23,055 bases of DNA from Phycisphaerales bacterium (GTDB lineage Bacteria; Planctomycetota; Phycisphaerae; Phycisphaerales; UBA1924): the NCBI GenBank assembly GCA_029212425.1, contig JARGNC010000018.1:447-23501 (forward strand). Reading direction: 5' to 3'. The position numbers and the translations under genes are program-made. Below, one piece after another: positions 13,484-21,086 of the stretch. The notes beneath the pieces were generated by a model that did not search any database, had not been told where the DNA came from, and saw only the letters and a list, made by a program, of their open reading frames with translations. How positions within the stretch are numbered: the stretch's first letter is position 1; each line of letters opens with the position of its first letter.

Positions 13484-15454
13484 ATGTCTTTTGAAGCCGC
13501 TGTCCACGCACAAGCCATCGAAATTGACCGTCTCTCACTCGAAATGACCGCCGCCTCAGGCACCGGTCACCCAACGAGCGCGATGAGCATCGGTCACATC
13601 GTCACGACCCTCATGTTCTCGACCATGCGTTGGTCACCCGATTACCCGAACTACCCAACCTCAGACCGCCTCGTCCTCTCTGAAGGTCACGCCGTCCCAG
13701 CCGTCTACGCCGCGATGGCAACCCTCGGCGTCATGGTCGGCAAAGAAGGCGATCGCCGCAAACTCACCACCGACGATCTCTCCACACTCCGCGAATGGAA
13801 ATCAGTCCTCGACGGACACCCAAACCCAATGGAAGGCGTGGACTTCTTCGACGCCGCGACCGGATCGCTCGGTCAAGGTCTCTCAGTCGCAGCAGGTGTC
13901 GCAAAGGCAGCTCGCCTTGACGGCACCGACCGACGCGTCTTTTGCATCTGCGGCGACGGCGAAGTCCGCGAAGGACAAATCGCTGAAGCCATGGACTTCA
14001 TCGTCGATCACCAACTCACCAATGTCTGCACCATCGTCAACTGCAACGAGTACGGACAAGCCGACCGAGTCTCAGGACAACAATCCCCGACCGTCCTCGC
14101 TGCAAAGTTCGCAGCCTACGGCTTCGAAGTCATCAGCATCGACGGACACGCACCAGATCAAATCAAAGACGCGCTCGACCGCTTCACCGCGATCTCCGCT
14201 GATACCAACGCAAAACCAGTCGCGATTATCGCAACCACTGTCAAAGGATGGGGCTGCCCCTCACTCCAAGGCGGCGGATGGCACGGCAAACCAGCCACCG
14301 GCGATGCACTCGAAAAAGCACTCGCAGAACTCAACGAAGCACGCATCGACCTCACCTCCGCACTCGCAGGCACCGACCAGTTCACCATCGAACCACCGGC
14401 GCAAGCACCGGACCGCCCGCTCCCATCCGACGATCTCCTCACGCTCTCCGAAGCGATGAAGGACCTCGACATGGAAAGCGTCCTCCACACAGGGAAGTTC
14501 GCAACCCGCCGTGCGTACGGAGTTGCACTGCGAGCACTCGGCGCAACCAACCCCGATGTCGTCGTCCTCGACGCGGATGTCTCCAACTCCACCTTCTCGG
14601 AAACCTTCGCGAAGAACAAAGCAAACGCAGACCGCTTCGTCGAATGCAAAATCGCTGAGCAGAACATGATCAGCGTCGGCGCAGGTCTCTCCGCTGGTGG
14701 CAAGATCCCATTCTGCTCCAGCTTCGCCAAGTTCCTCACCCGCGCCTATGACCAGATCGAGATGGGCATGAACTCCGGCGCGAACCTCAAGATCGTTGGA
14801 TCACACTCCGGAATCACTCTCGCCGCAGACGGCCCATCACAGATGTCACTCCCCGATGTCGCATGGTTCCGCGCCCTGTCGCTCGCCACCGACCATCGCG
14901 GCAACCCAGGATGCTACATCCTCCAGCCCGCCGATGCGTACGCCGCCTACTCGCTCACCGCGACCATGGCCGAATACGAAGGCATGTGCTACATGCGGAC
15001 CCTGAGAGCAGACACCGAGCTGCTCTACTCCGACGACCATGTCTTCAACCTCGGCGGATTCGAAACCCTCGCACAAGGACGCGACATCGTCCTCGCCGCT
15101 TCAGGGATCATGGTCCACGAGGGCAACAAAGCCGTCGAGCTTCTTGACAAAGCAGGCGTCTCCGCGACACTCCTCGACATGTACTCGATCCCGTTCGACA
15201 CCGACAAACTCCTGGACATCGTCGCTGCGAACGGCGGGTTCGTCGTCTCCCTCGAAGACAACTACGGCGGAGGTCTCGGATCAGCAATCGCAGACGCACT
15301 CATGGAATCCGGAGACGGCTTCGAGCTTGCGCAGATGTATGTCGATCGAATCCCAAAGAGCGCCAAAACACCAGACGAAATGCTCCAGATGTGCGGACTC
15401 ACCGCGCAAGACATCGTCAACAAAGTCATGGCACTCCTCGGCGTTCCAGTCTAA
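13484..15454 (+). CDS. tkt: Transketolase, animal-type
   Basis: A 656-residue thiamine-diphosphate enzyme that moves two-carbon units between sugar phosphates in the pentose phosphate pathway. The N-terminal cofactor domain has G-H-P-T-S-A-M-S (28-35) and the ThDP motif G157-D-G-E-V-R-E-G, ending at N186-C-N188. The pyrimidine domain has the catalytic glutamate E392 in A-E-Q-N-M, then F-C-S-S-F-A-K-F and D-G-P-S-Q-M near 449. The C-terminal domain runs from about 520. G-D-G-E-x-x-E-G with E-A-M and the D-G-P-S-Q-M context resemble the vertebrate-type transketolase rather than E. coli TktA, where the corresponding motif is G-D-G-C-M-M-E-G. GGAGG lies 7 nt before the ATG. The gene is a single transcription unit with a folded leader and a strong terminator. 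It could be called 1-deoxyxylulose synthase-like, but the length and motifs favour transketolase. Confidence 0.94.
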   Translation: MSFEAAVHAQAIEIDRLSLEMTAASGTGHPTSAMSIGHIVTTLMFSTMRWSPDYPNYPTSDRLVLSEGHAVPAVYAAMATLGVMVGKEGDRRKLTTDDLSTLREWKSVLDGHPNPMEGVDFFDAATGSLGQGLSVAAGVAKAARLDGTDRRVFCICGDGEVREGQIAEAMDFIVDHQLTNVCTIVNCNEYGQADRVSGQQSPTVLAAKFAAYGFEVISIDGHAPDQIKDALDRFTAISADTNAKPVAIIATTVKGWGCPSLQGGGWHGKPATGDALEKALAELNEARIDLTSALAGTDQFTIEPPAQAPDRPLPSDDLLTLSEAMKDLDMESVLHTGKFATRRAYGVALRALGATNPDVVVLDADVSNSTFSETFAKNKANADRFVECKIAEQNMISVGAGLSAGGKIPFCSSFAKFLTRAYDQIEMGMNSGANLKIVGSHSGITLAADGPSQMSLPDVAWFRALSLATDHRGNPGCYILQPADAYAAYSLTATMAEYEGMCYMRTLRADTELLYSDDHVFNLGGFETLAQGRDIVLAASGIMVHEGNKAVELLDKAGVSATLLDMYSIPFDTDKLLDIVAANGGFVVSLEDNYGGGLGSAIADALMESGDGFELAQMYVDRIPKSAKTPDEMLQMCGLTAQDIVNKVMALLGVPV

Positions 15455-15480
15455 AGATCGCCTGAACTACAAAGCTACAA

Positions 15481-15512
15481 AGAGCCCCGACGCACATTCG
15501 GGGCTCTTTTTT
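15481..15512. terminator. Bidirectional intrinsic terminator between tkt and the convergent gene
   Basis: A perfect 10-bp stem, AGAGCCCCGA (15481-15490) with TCGGGGCTCT (15498-15507), loop CGCACAT. T residues follow on the plus strand to 15512. On the minus strand the same stem is flanked by A-rich sequence giving TCTTTG, so it can serve both tkt and the gene ending at 15535, though it is stronger for tkt. Confidence 0.92.
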
Positions 15513-15534
15513 GAATCAACAACCCAGCAAGTGC

Positions 15535-17070
15535 TCAAGGACATCCCGCACTGAAGATCGACAAGAACGCAGAGACATCCAAGAAGTTCAGCGAGCCGTC
15601 AGATTCAAAGTCGACAGCAAAATCCTGCGCCGCAAACGCGCTCAAAAACGCGCTCACATCAAGAAAGTTCAGCGAACCAAACGGCGACACAAGATCACCA
15701 GTGCTGCACGCCGCGTTACCGATCCGACCATCCGGATTCACCCGCTGCGCCACAATCGATTGATCCGCTTGCCAGCTCACCACAACACCATCGCCCGACG
15801 CTTCGGCGCGGACATATTCCGTGATCCCCGTCGTCCCAACCTCGACCGGATCAGTTGCGACATTGCCCATCACATCAAACCGGTGCATCTCAACCAATCC
15901 ATTCCCTCCCACAACCACCGAGATCTGATTTCCCAACCACACGGCGTCGAAGCTCCCAAAGGTCGAATCAAAACCCGAAACCTCAATCCCCTCATTACCC
16001 CACAGCCGAACCCCATCCGCGGTCATCCGCTGAGCACGCACCGTCGAGTTGCCCATCTGCCCATCCATCCACACAATGAATAAATCACCCGTTGCTGGAT
16101 CGGTCTGTACATTCGGATAGAACTGCCTCGCGCTGCCAAGTGAAACACGCACCCCATCGATCGGGAATACGAGCTTGCCTTCAGGATCAACACGCTGAAG
16201 CAACAACGGCGCAGGCGTTGTTCCAGTTTCAAAGCCTTTCGCAAAGACCAGCACCGCGCCATCAGATCCGTCAGAAACAACGACAGGGTCCGAATGCCGA
16301 GAGCTTTCGACATCCGCAGCGTGCGACACCATATGCGTAAAGCTATCCCAAGCAGTTGATCCATCCGCGTTGACGCGCACGGCATACACAAGCTTTGTAT
16401 ACGCAATATGCGAATCCCAGAACACATACGCTCCGCCGTCGGAAATCGGAATCGCTCCGAGGATCCGCATATTTGCGCTCACCCCATCAACGATCACAGA
16501 GCGTTCGTCCCAGACCGGTTCGCCCGTGATTGACAGCCGATCCGCATAAATCTCCCCGAACCCGCGCCGAACCACCAGCACATCCCCACTCGTAAGCTTT
16601 CCAAGTGCGCCGAGCGTATCCGCAGATTCAACCGCGAATCCCGTTCCCCATTGAGGCGATCCATCATCCGAATACATCTGCAACGGGAAGTCCCGCACCG
16701 AAGACAACGCACGCGTCGCAACTACACCATCCCCGATCGCAAGCAACGCAGGAGGAACATGAAAGGCACAAGTCGGATCGTCCTGAACAACAACTCCATC
16801 CACGCTCAGCAGCGACCCATCAAATCCCACCCGCTGCGCACGCACCGATCCAACACACAAGCTGTCCTGCCACGCATACCACACCGCGCCATCGTCCGTC
16901 ACCACCGATGACTGCCGTTCCCCAAACGCATTCTCCATCACCCCAACAACCAAAGGCGTCCCCGCATCATCAGGCCACCCTCCAGCCGCAGCACCCGCAA
17001 CCAACCCACACACGCATGCCGAAAGAACTACTCGGCGGGAACTCCCATTCGATCGTTTCTCAGTGTTCAT
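15535..17070 (-). CDS. Exported repeat protein with C-terminal GC-type dockerin module
   Basis: A 511-residue secreted protein. The N-terminus M-N-T-E-K-R-S-N-G-S-S-R-R-V-V-L-S-A resembles a twin-arginine signal (S-R-R-V-V-L), with a hydrophobic stretch ending near residue 30. The body (about 35-450) has repeated segments with W and alternating strands, such as V-R-A-Q-R-V-G-F-D-G and V-R-A-Q-R-M-T-A-D-G, each pairing an R-V/M with a following D/G turn; this looks like a beta-propeller of unknown ligand. The last 58 residues form the dockerin module: Cys, a first loop, S-L-N-F-L-D-V-S-A-F-L, a second loop D-F-E-S-D-G-S-L-N-F-L-D, ending A-G-C-P. The first calcium loop is degenerate (D-L-V-S-P-F-G-S-L-N lacks the Asn/Asp ligands). 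AGGG lies about 8 nt before the ATG. It shares a bidirectional terminator with tkt. Confidence 0.85.
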   Translation of the reverse strand: MNTEKRSNGSSRRVVLSACVCGLVAGAAAGGWPDDAGTPLVVGVMENAFGERQSSVVTDDGAVWYAWQDSLCVGSVRAQRVGFDGSLLSVDGVVVQDDPTCAFHVPPALLAIGDGVVATRALSSVRDFPLQMYSDDGSPQWGTGFAVESADTLGALGKLTSGDVLVVRRGFGEIYADRLSITGEPVWDERSVIVDGVSANMRILGAIPISDGGAYVFWDSHIAYTKLVYAVRVNADGSTAWDSFTHMVSHAADVESSRHSDPVVVSDGSDGAVLVFAKGFETGTTPAPLLLQRVDPEGKLVFPIDGVRVSLGSARQFYPNVQTDPATGDLFIVWMDGQMGNSTVRAQRMTADGVRLWGNEGIEVSGFDSTFGSFDAVWLGNQISVVVGGNGLVEMHRFDVMGNVATDPVEVGTTGITEYVRAEASGDGVVVSWQADQSIVAQRVNPDGRIGNAACSTGDLVSPFGSLNFLDVSAFLSAFAAQDFAVDFESDGSLNFLDVSAFLSIFSAGCP

Positions 17071-17181
17071 GACAATGCCCTTTCATCAAACGGAGGTCCA
17101 TCACGATCCCATCCGTTGCAGAAAGAGTTGTACAGGCAGGTTTCAAGATCACCAGCGTACCACAAAAACCAATATTCACAC

Positions 17182-17208
17182 AAAAAAACCGGGCACAAAG
17201 GCCCGGTT
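17182..17208 (-). terminator. Intrinsic terminator after the dockerin-tagged protease gene
   Basis: On the minus strand AACCGGGC (17208-17201) pairs with GCCCGGTT (17194-17187) around a 6-nt loop and runs into seven T residues (17188-17182). Confidence 0.93.
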
Positions 17209-17236
17209 GTAAAGAACAAACTGTTCAGATCATCCC

Positions 17237-19678
17237 TTACGGACAACCCTCTCCAAACGCGGCAAGGAACGCGGACACATCAAGGAAGTTGTAGTTCCCG
17301 TCGTTGTTGAAGTCCGCACTCGGATCTTGATTCCCAAACGCCGCGAGGAACGCCGAGACATCAAGGAAGTTGAGCGAACCATCCACATTCAAGTCAGGAA
17401 CACACTCGAGCACCGTGATCGGAAGATCACCAGCAATCCAGTTGTTCCCAGTATTGGTCTCAACACCGTCCGGCTCCGAAGCAATGTACCCAAGGTAGTA
17501 AGTCCCAGGCGACAAGCTCGAAGGCAGACTAATGATCGAGTTCACAAAGACCGACGATCCAGGTGCCAACGCGCCGTAGTCGCGCGTGTCGATCAGATTA
17601 TCTGCGACCGAGATGAAGTTGTTGGTCGACGCATAGAAGTCCAGATGGACCGCAGACGCGTTCGCCGTACCGTCGTTGAATGTGCGGTGTGTCAAGAAGA
17701 CGGTCTGCCCAGGGTAGTAGTTCGGAGCAGCATCATAACTCGACATTGTCGCATTCAGGTCAGGCAACGGCTCAAGCCCAGTCGTGAACGACCACACAGC
17801 ACCGGTCGTTGTCCCAGCACTGTTCTTCGGATCAATACGCCAGTAGTAGGTCGTGTTGTAATCCAAAGTCGAAAGGAAACGGATCGTGCCGTTGGTTGTG
17901 CTCACAAGCTCACCCGCATCCGGGGTTGGATCGGTACCAAAGTACACATCGTACAGCGTCGCGCGAGCAGCGCTTCCCCAGTCGATGTCAGCGTCAACAT
18001 CAACACCGGTCGCGCCATTCGCAGGACTCACGATCGACGCTTGACCAGGAAGGCCAACTGTCACTGTGATCTGCTGCGCGTCCCAAGTATCGGTGTCGTC
18101 ATTCGTGTCAGTCCCAGGAAGACCCGAATCCGCGATCACACCAATCCAGTAGGTTCCCGGAGGCGTGTCGATCGGAATGAACGGCGCAGGAACCACAAAG
18201 TTCACATTGTTCATCGCGCCAAAGTCACGCGCGTTCCAGTTCCATGTCCCGACAAGAGTATCACTGACTGAAATATTGTTGTTTGTCGAGAGGTACACCT
18301 TCAGTTGGTAGTCCTGAACCCCGGGATTCGCGTTGGTCGCGTTGATCATTTTGACATCAAACGAATCATCCATCGCGGTGCCCGCTTGGACCGTCGTCGA
18401 TCCACGCGCCCGCATCATCAAAGGCTCCCAGTCCTCGCTCGCTGAGCGAGTCGTGTTCTCGAAGTCTTGCATGTCGTTGACAAACCCTTCCCAGAGCTTG
18501 CAGTAGCGACCGATGTCATTCCGGTTCGAGGTCGAACACACAGAGTGCGCGAATCGGCTGTCACCATCGATGTAGTACATCGCCGATCCAGACATCCCGC
18601 CCCAGACAGTGTCAAGACAGTTGCCGCCCGTGTCGAGTTCCATCTGGTTGCCCGGACAATCATCGACCGTTCCACTCCAGAAGTACATTGTCCGACCGGT
18701 ATGCAAACCAGCGGTGGGGCAGTTCTCAGCAGGGTACGAGAAGTTGTAGTACGAACGCGACTGGATCGAAGCACAGCTCCCGCCCCAAGCCCATGCGTAC
18801 CAGCCGGTGAGCATACCAATGTTCCGCGATCCACCACGAGTCAGACGGATCAGACCACAGTCCCGATCCCAGTCTCCGCTGTTGACCCAGTCCGATCCCG
18901 CAAGGAACGAGGTGCCATACGCGTAGCCAAAGTTCTCGATGACCTCATCGCCGTCCGGTGCGCCGAACTGACCATTGTTTGAGATGCCATCCCACGCAGG
19001 GTACACATACACAATGTCCGCGAAGCTGTTGATGGTCAATCCGTTGGGTGTGCGTGCGTAGACACAGTGTCCCGCCGTCAACACAACACCAGGGTCCTGC
19101 ATAGAACCTGAGCATACAAACCAACGCTGCACACCACCGGTATCCGTGAACCGCATCACGAGTTTCACATTGTACGAACGAGGTGAAGTGCTCAATCCTG
19201 AAGCAACCGTCATCCCGCCAAACGAGTTGGTCTCGACAAAGTCGCCCTCAAACGGCATCACACCAAGGTAGTCCCCCTCCATACTCTGAGCACCAACCAT
19301 TCCCGAAGGCATCTGCATATCCGTGACCCGAGTCTCCCCAGTCAACGAATCATGAAACACCGCACGGTCATCCTTATCAATCGGCGCGATCCCAGGCGCC
19401 TGATTGATTTCAGGCATCGGCATCCAAGGAATTTCATCAATCGGTGGATGCTCAACCCGAGGCGCCGCACGATCAAAGATCTCGCGAGCCATGAACTCCT
19501 GCGCAGCCAATGCGCCAGAGTCAGGGAGTCCCGCATCCCGATCCACAGCAACCGGACGGAACCCCTCGCGACCATTGATCGCTTGCTGATCCGCCATCGT
19601 GCCCATCGAAGCTACGCCGATCACCGACGCGCCCAACAATACGAATCGTTCAACGATCCGTTTTTTACCCTTTAACAT
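17237..19678 (-). CDS. Secreted trypsin-like serine protease with CARDB, FN3 and dockerin modules
   Basis: An 813-residue protein from the ATG at 19678, which has AGGAG 6 nt upstream; the longer open frame is rejected. A Sec signal (basic K-G-K-K-R, then V-L-L-G-A-S-V-I-G-V-A) is followed by a pro-region to about 160. The chymotrypsin-fold protease has H204 in L-T-A-G-H-C, D273 in D-C-G-L-I-R-L and S363 in G-G-M-S-G-S-A, with C189-C205 as a likely disulfide. A CARDB-like domain (about 419-540), an FN3 domain (545-633, with Y-Y-W-R-I), a second CARDB-like domain (638-757) and two calcium loops (758-813, D-L-N-V-D-G and D-F-N-N-D-G) ending G-C-P follow. The protease probably works outside the cell, held by its dockerin module. 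The substrate is unknown. A single gene with its own terminator; the upstream region has many palindromes. Confidence 0.93.
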   Translation of the reverse strand: MLKGKKRIVERFVLLGASVIGVASMGTMADQQAINGREGFRPVAVDRDAGLPDSGALAAQEFMAREIFDRAAPRVEHPPIDEIPWMPMPEINQAPGIAPIDKDDRAVFHDSLTGETRVTDMQMPSGMVGAQSMEGDYLGVMPFEGDFVETNSFGGMTVASGLSTSPRSYNVKLVMRFTDTGGVQRWFVCSGSMQDPGVVLTAGHCVYARTPNGLTINSFADIVYVYPAWDGISNNGQFGAPDGDEVIENFGYAYGTSFLAGSDWVNSGDWDRDCGLIRLTRGGSRNIGMLTGWYAWAWGGSCASIQSRSYYNFSYPAENCPTAGLHTGRTMYFWSGTVDDCPGNQMELDTGGNCLDTVWGGMSGSAMYYIDGDSRFAHSVCSTSNRNDIGRYCKLWEGFVNDMQDFENTTRSASEDWEPLMMRARGSTTVQAGTAMDDSFDVKMINATNANPGVQDYQLKVYLSTNNNISVSDTLVGTWNWNARDFGAMNNVNFVVPAPFIPIDTPPGTYWIGVIADSGLPGTDTNDDTDTWDAQQITVTVGLPGQASIVSPANGATGVDVDADIDWGSAARATLYDVYFGTDPTPDAGELVSTTNGTIRFLSTLDYNTTYYWRIDPKNSAGTTTGAVWSFTTGLEPLPDLNATMSSYDAAPNYYPGQTVFLTHRTFNDGTANASAVHLDFYASTNNFISVADNLIDTRDYGALAPGSSVFVNSIISLPSSLSPGTYYLGYIASEPDGVETNTGNNWIAGDLPITVLECVPDLNVDGSLNFLDVSAFLAAFGNQDPSADFNNDGNYNFLDVSAFLAAFGEGCP

Positions 19679-19755
19679 TCCTATCTCCTGTACTTGCTGA
19701 TCGCGCCGCTCAACAACACAACAACGCAATCCATGAACCAAGCACATCAGACGAA

Positions 19756-19850
19756 CACCGGTGCATACGCACACCAACACCCTGATCCATACAGATACGA
19801 ACAGGGTGCACCCTCGTTATTGGTTGGTTCTTTGTCTGACCCGCATGCGG
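19756..19850. promoter_or_regulatory. Palindrome-rich region upstream of the protease gene
   Basis: Three perfect palindromes: CACCGGTG (19756-19763), AGGGTGCACCCT (19803-19814) and CCGCATGCGG (19841-19850). In addition CACCCTG (19778-19784) pairs with CAGGGTG (19802-19808) across 17 nt. No gene is seen between 19679 and 19928. No standard promoter is obvious; these dyads are operator-like candidates for the protease gene at 19678. Confidence 0.35.
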
Positions 19851-19928
19851 TTCATTCCCTCGAAACTGGATACCCGAATGGGTCCGACTGGATGCTATCA
19901 CCCAGTCCCGGATTGTCTCCCCGCGCGC

Positions 19929-19960
19929 AAAAAAACATTCCCGAGTTTCAGGGAATGTTT
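19929..19960 (-). terminator. Intrinsic terminator after the dockerin-tagged propeller operon
   Basis: On the minus strand AAACATTCCC (19960-19951) pairs with GGGAATGTTT (19942-19933), loop 8 nt, followed by a T run to 19929. It lies about 110 nt past the stop codon at 20073. Confidence 0.92.
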
Positions 19961-19983
19961 GTAAACAGAAACAAAGTCATTGC

Positions 19984-20008
19984 TTCATCACGAGTGAAGC
20001 GTGATGAA
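19984..20008. repeat. Perfect 8-bp inverted repeat in the 3' untranslated region
   Basis: TTCATCAC (19984-19991) and GTGATGAA (20001-20008) form a perfect dyad with a 9-nt loop. Within it GCTTCA (19982-19987) and TGAAGC (19995-20000) offer a competing stem. There is no T tract, so it is not itself a terminator. It lies between the stop codon and the terminator of the propeller operon. Confidence 0.6.
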
Positions 20009-20072
20009 CAATCATCAATGAAATAAATAACGCAACTGTTCCACGCCGTGCAACCGATCTAGAACTGATTCA

Positions 20073-21086
20073 TCACGGACATCCCGATCCGAACGCCGCA
20101 AGGAATGCCGAAACATCCAAGAAGTTGAAGTTCCCATCCGCTTCAAAGTCCGCCGTGGGATCTTGATTCCCAAACGCACTCAGGAACGCGCTCACATCAA
20201 GGAAGTTCAGATCACCCTCACCTGTAAGGTCCGCAGGACACGAGAGATCGGGAGCTTCATCGATCACAAGCGTCACCGCGTCCCAGGTCTCGTCCGCTTC
20301 GATCACCCCGATGTGGTTCAACGAACCCACCGAAGTATCGATCGTGTACAGATGACTCGAAATCTCAACAAATACATCAGGCGATATCTCATCAAACCCC
20401 TGGATCACCGCGTACAGCGTCCCGTCGCTTGAAAAATCGAGCCCAGTTTCAAACTGCGCTGAGAACCCAACCCCAAACAACGAATGCACCGTAGAAATCG
20501 AGTTCGCGCCCAGATCAATCCGGACCAGCTTTACGCTCCCACCCGAAGTCGTTGAGAGCCCGTACAGATCACCAGGCGTCAGAGTCGGATGTCCTTCAGG
20601 GACAATCGCGATCGAACCGATCGCTTCAAAGTTGAGAATGTTGTGCACGCTCTGCACAGCGCCAGTCGTCGCATCCGCAAGAACAAACCGCGAGAACGCG
20701 CCGACCGTCCCAGTGACATACGCCGTGGACCCGTCGTTGCTCAGTGCCATCCCAGCGGTACCTGAATCAAAGAACCCGACAGAGTCGATCAGCGCGTTGC
20801 CCCCATTCATGACATCAACAACGCGCAGCGCGTTGGTTGTGTTCTCGAACGCAACAAGCTCACCCGCCGCATTCATGTCCGCGCCGCCAAACCGAAGAAA
20901 CTCCCCAGCCATGGGAGTCCGTACCACATCACTCGGATCGGAAAGATTCACCCGACCAACGGATGCCAGCTCGATCCCCGGCGCACCAAAGTACGCCGAA
21001 CCCTCGATGATGTACGCATGCGTCGCGCCCCCAGCAAGTGCAGGCGTCGACATCAATCCAATCAATCCCAGTTGCGCAAGCTTCAT
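20073..21086 (-). CDS. Secreted propeller-like protein with C-terminal GC-type dockerin module
   Basis: A 337-residue protein. A short Sec signal (M-K-L-A-Q-L-G-L-I-G-L-M-S-T-P-A-L-A, cleavage after A-L-A) is followed by an about 260-residue beta-rich domain with repeated short blades containing S/N-D-G-S/T-x-Y/L-A-V turns (S-N-D-G-S-T-A-Y-V-T-G, S-S-D-G-T-L-Y-A-V-I), suggesting a beta-propeller. The last 56 residues are the paired calcium-loop module: S-C-P-A-D-L-T-G-E-G, N-F-L-D-V-S-A-F-L-S-A-F, then D-F-E-A-D-G-N-F-N-F-L-D and terminal G-S-G-C-P. The first loop has Thr and Glu instead of Asn and Asp at two ligand positions. The ATG overlaps the stop of the upstream gene by four bases (ATGA) and GGGAGG lies just before it, so translation is probably coupled. 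No enzymatic residues are recognised. Confidence 0.85.
   Translation of the reverse strand: MKLAQLGLIGLMSTPALAGGATHAYIIEGSAYFGAPGIELASVGRVNLSDPSDVVRTPMAGEFLRFGGADMNAAGELVAFENTTNALRVVDVMNGGNALIDSVGFFDSGTAGMALSNDGSTAYVTGTVGAFSRFVLADATTGAVQSVHNILNFEAIGSIAIVPEGHPTLTPGDLYGLSTTSGGSVKLVRIDLGANSISTVHSLFGVGFSAQFETGLDFSSDGTLYAVIQGFDEISPDVFVEISSHLYTIDTSVGSLNHIGVIEADETWDAVTLVIDEAPDLSCPADLTGEGDLNFLDVSAFLSAFGNQDPTADFEADGNFNFLDVSAFLAAFGSGCP

Noticed and set aside
17327..18271. Plus-strand frame of 314 codons opposite the protease C-terminal half
   Set aside because: It is antisense to CARDB and FN3 domains with a dockerin; very Arg- and Val-rich and without a ribosome binding site.
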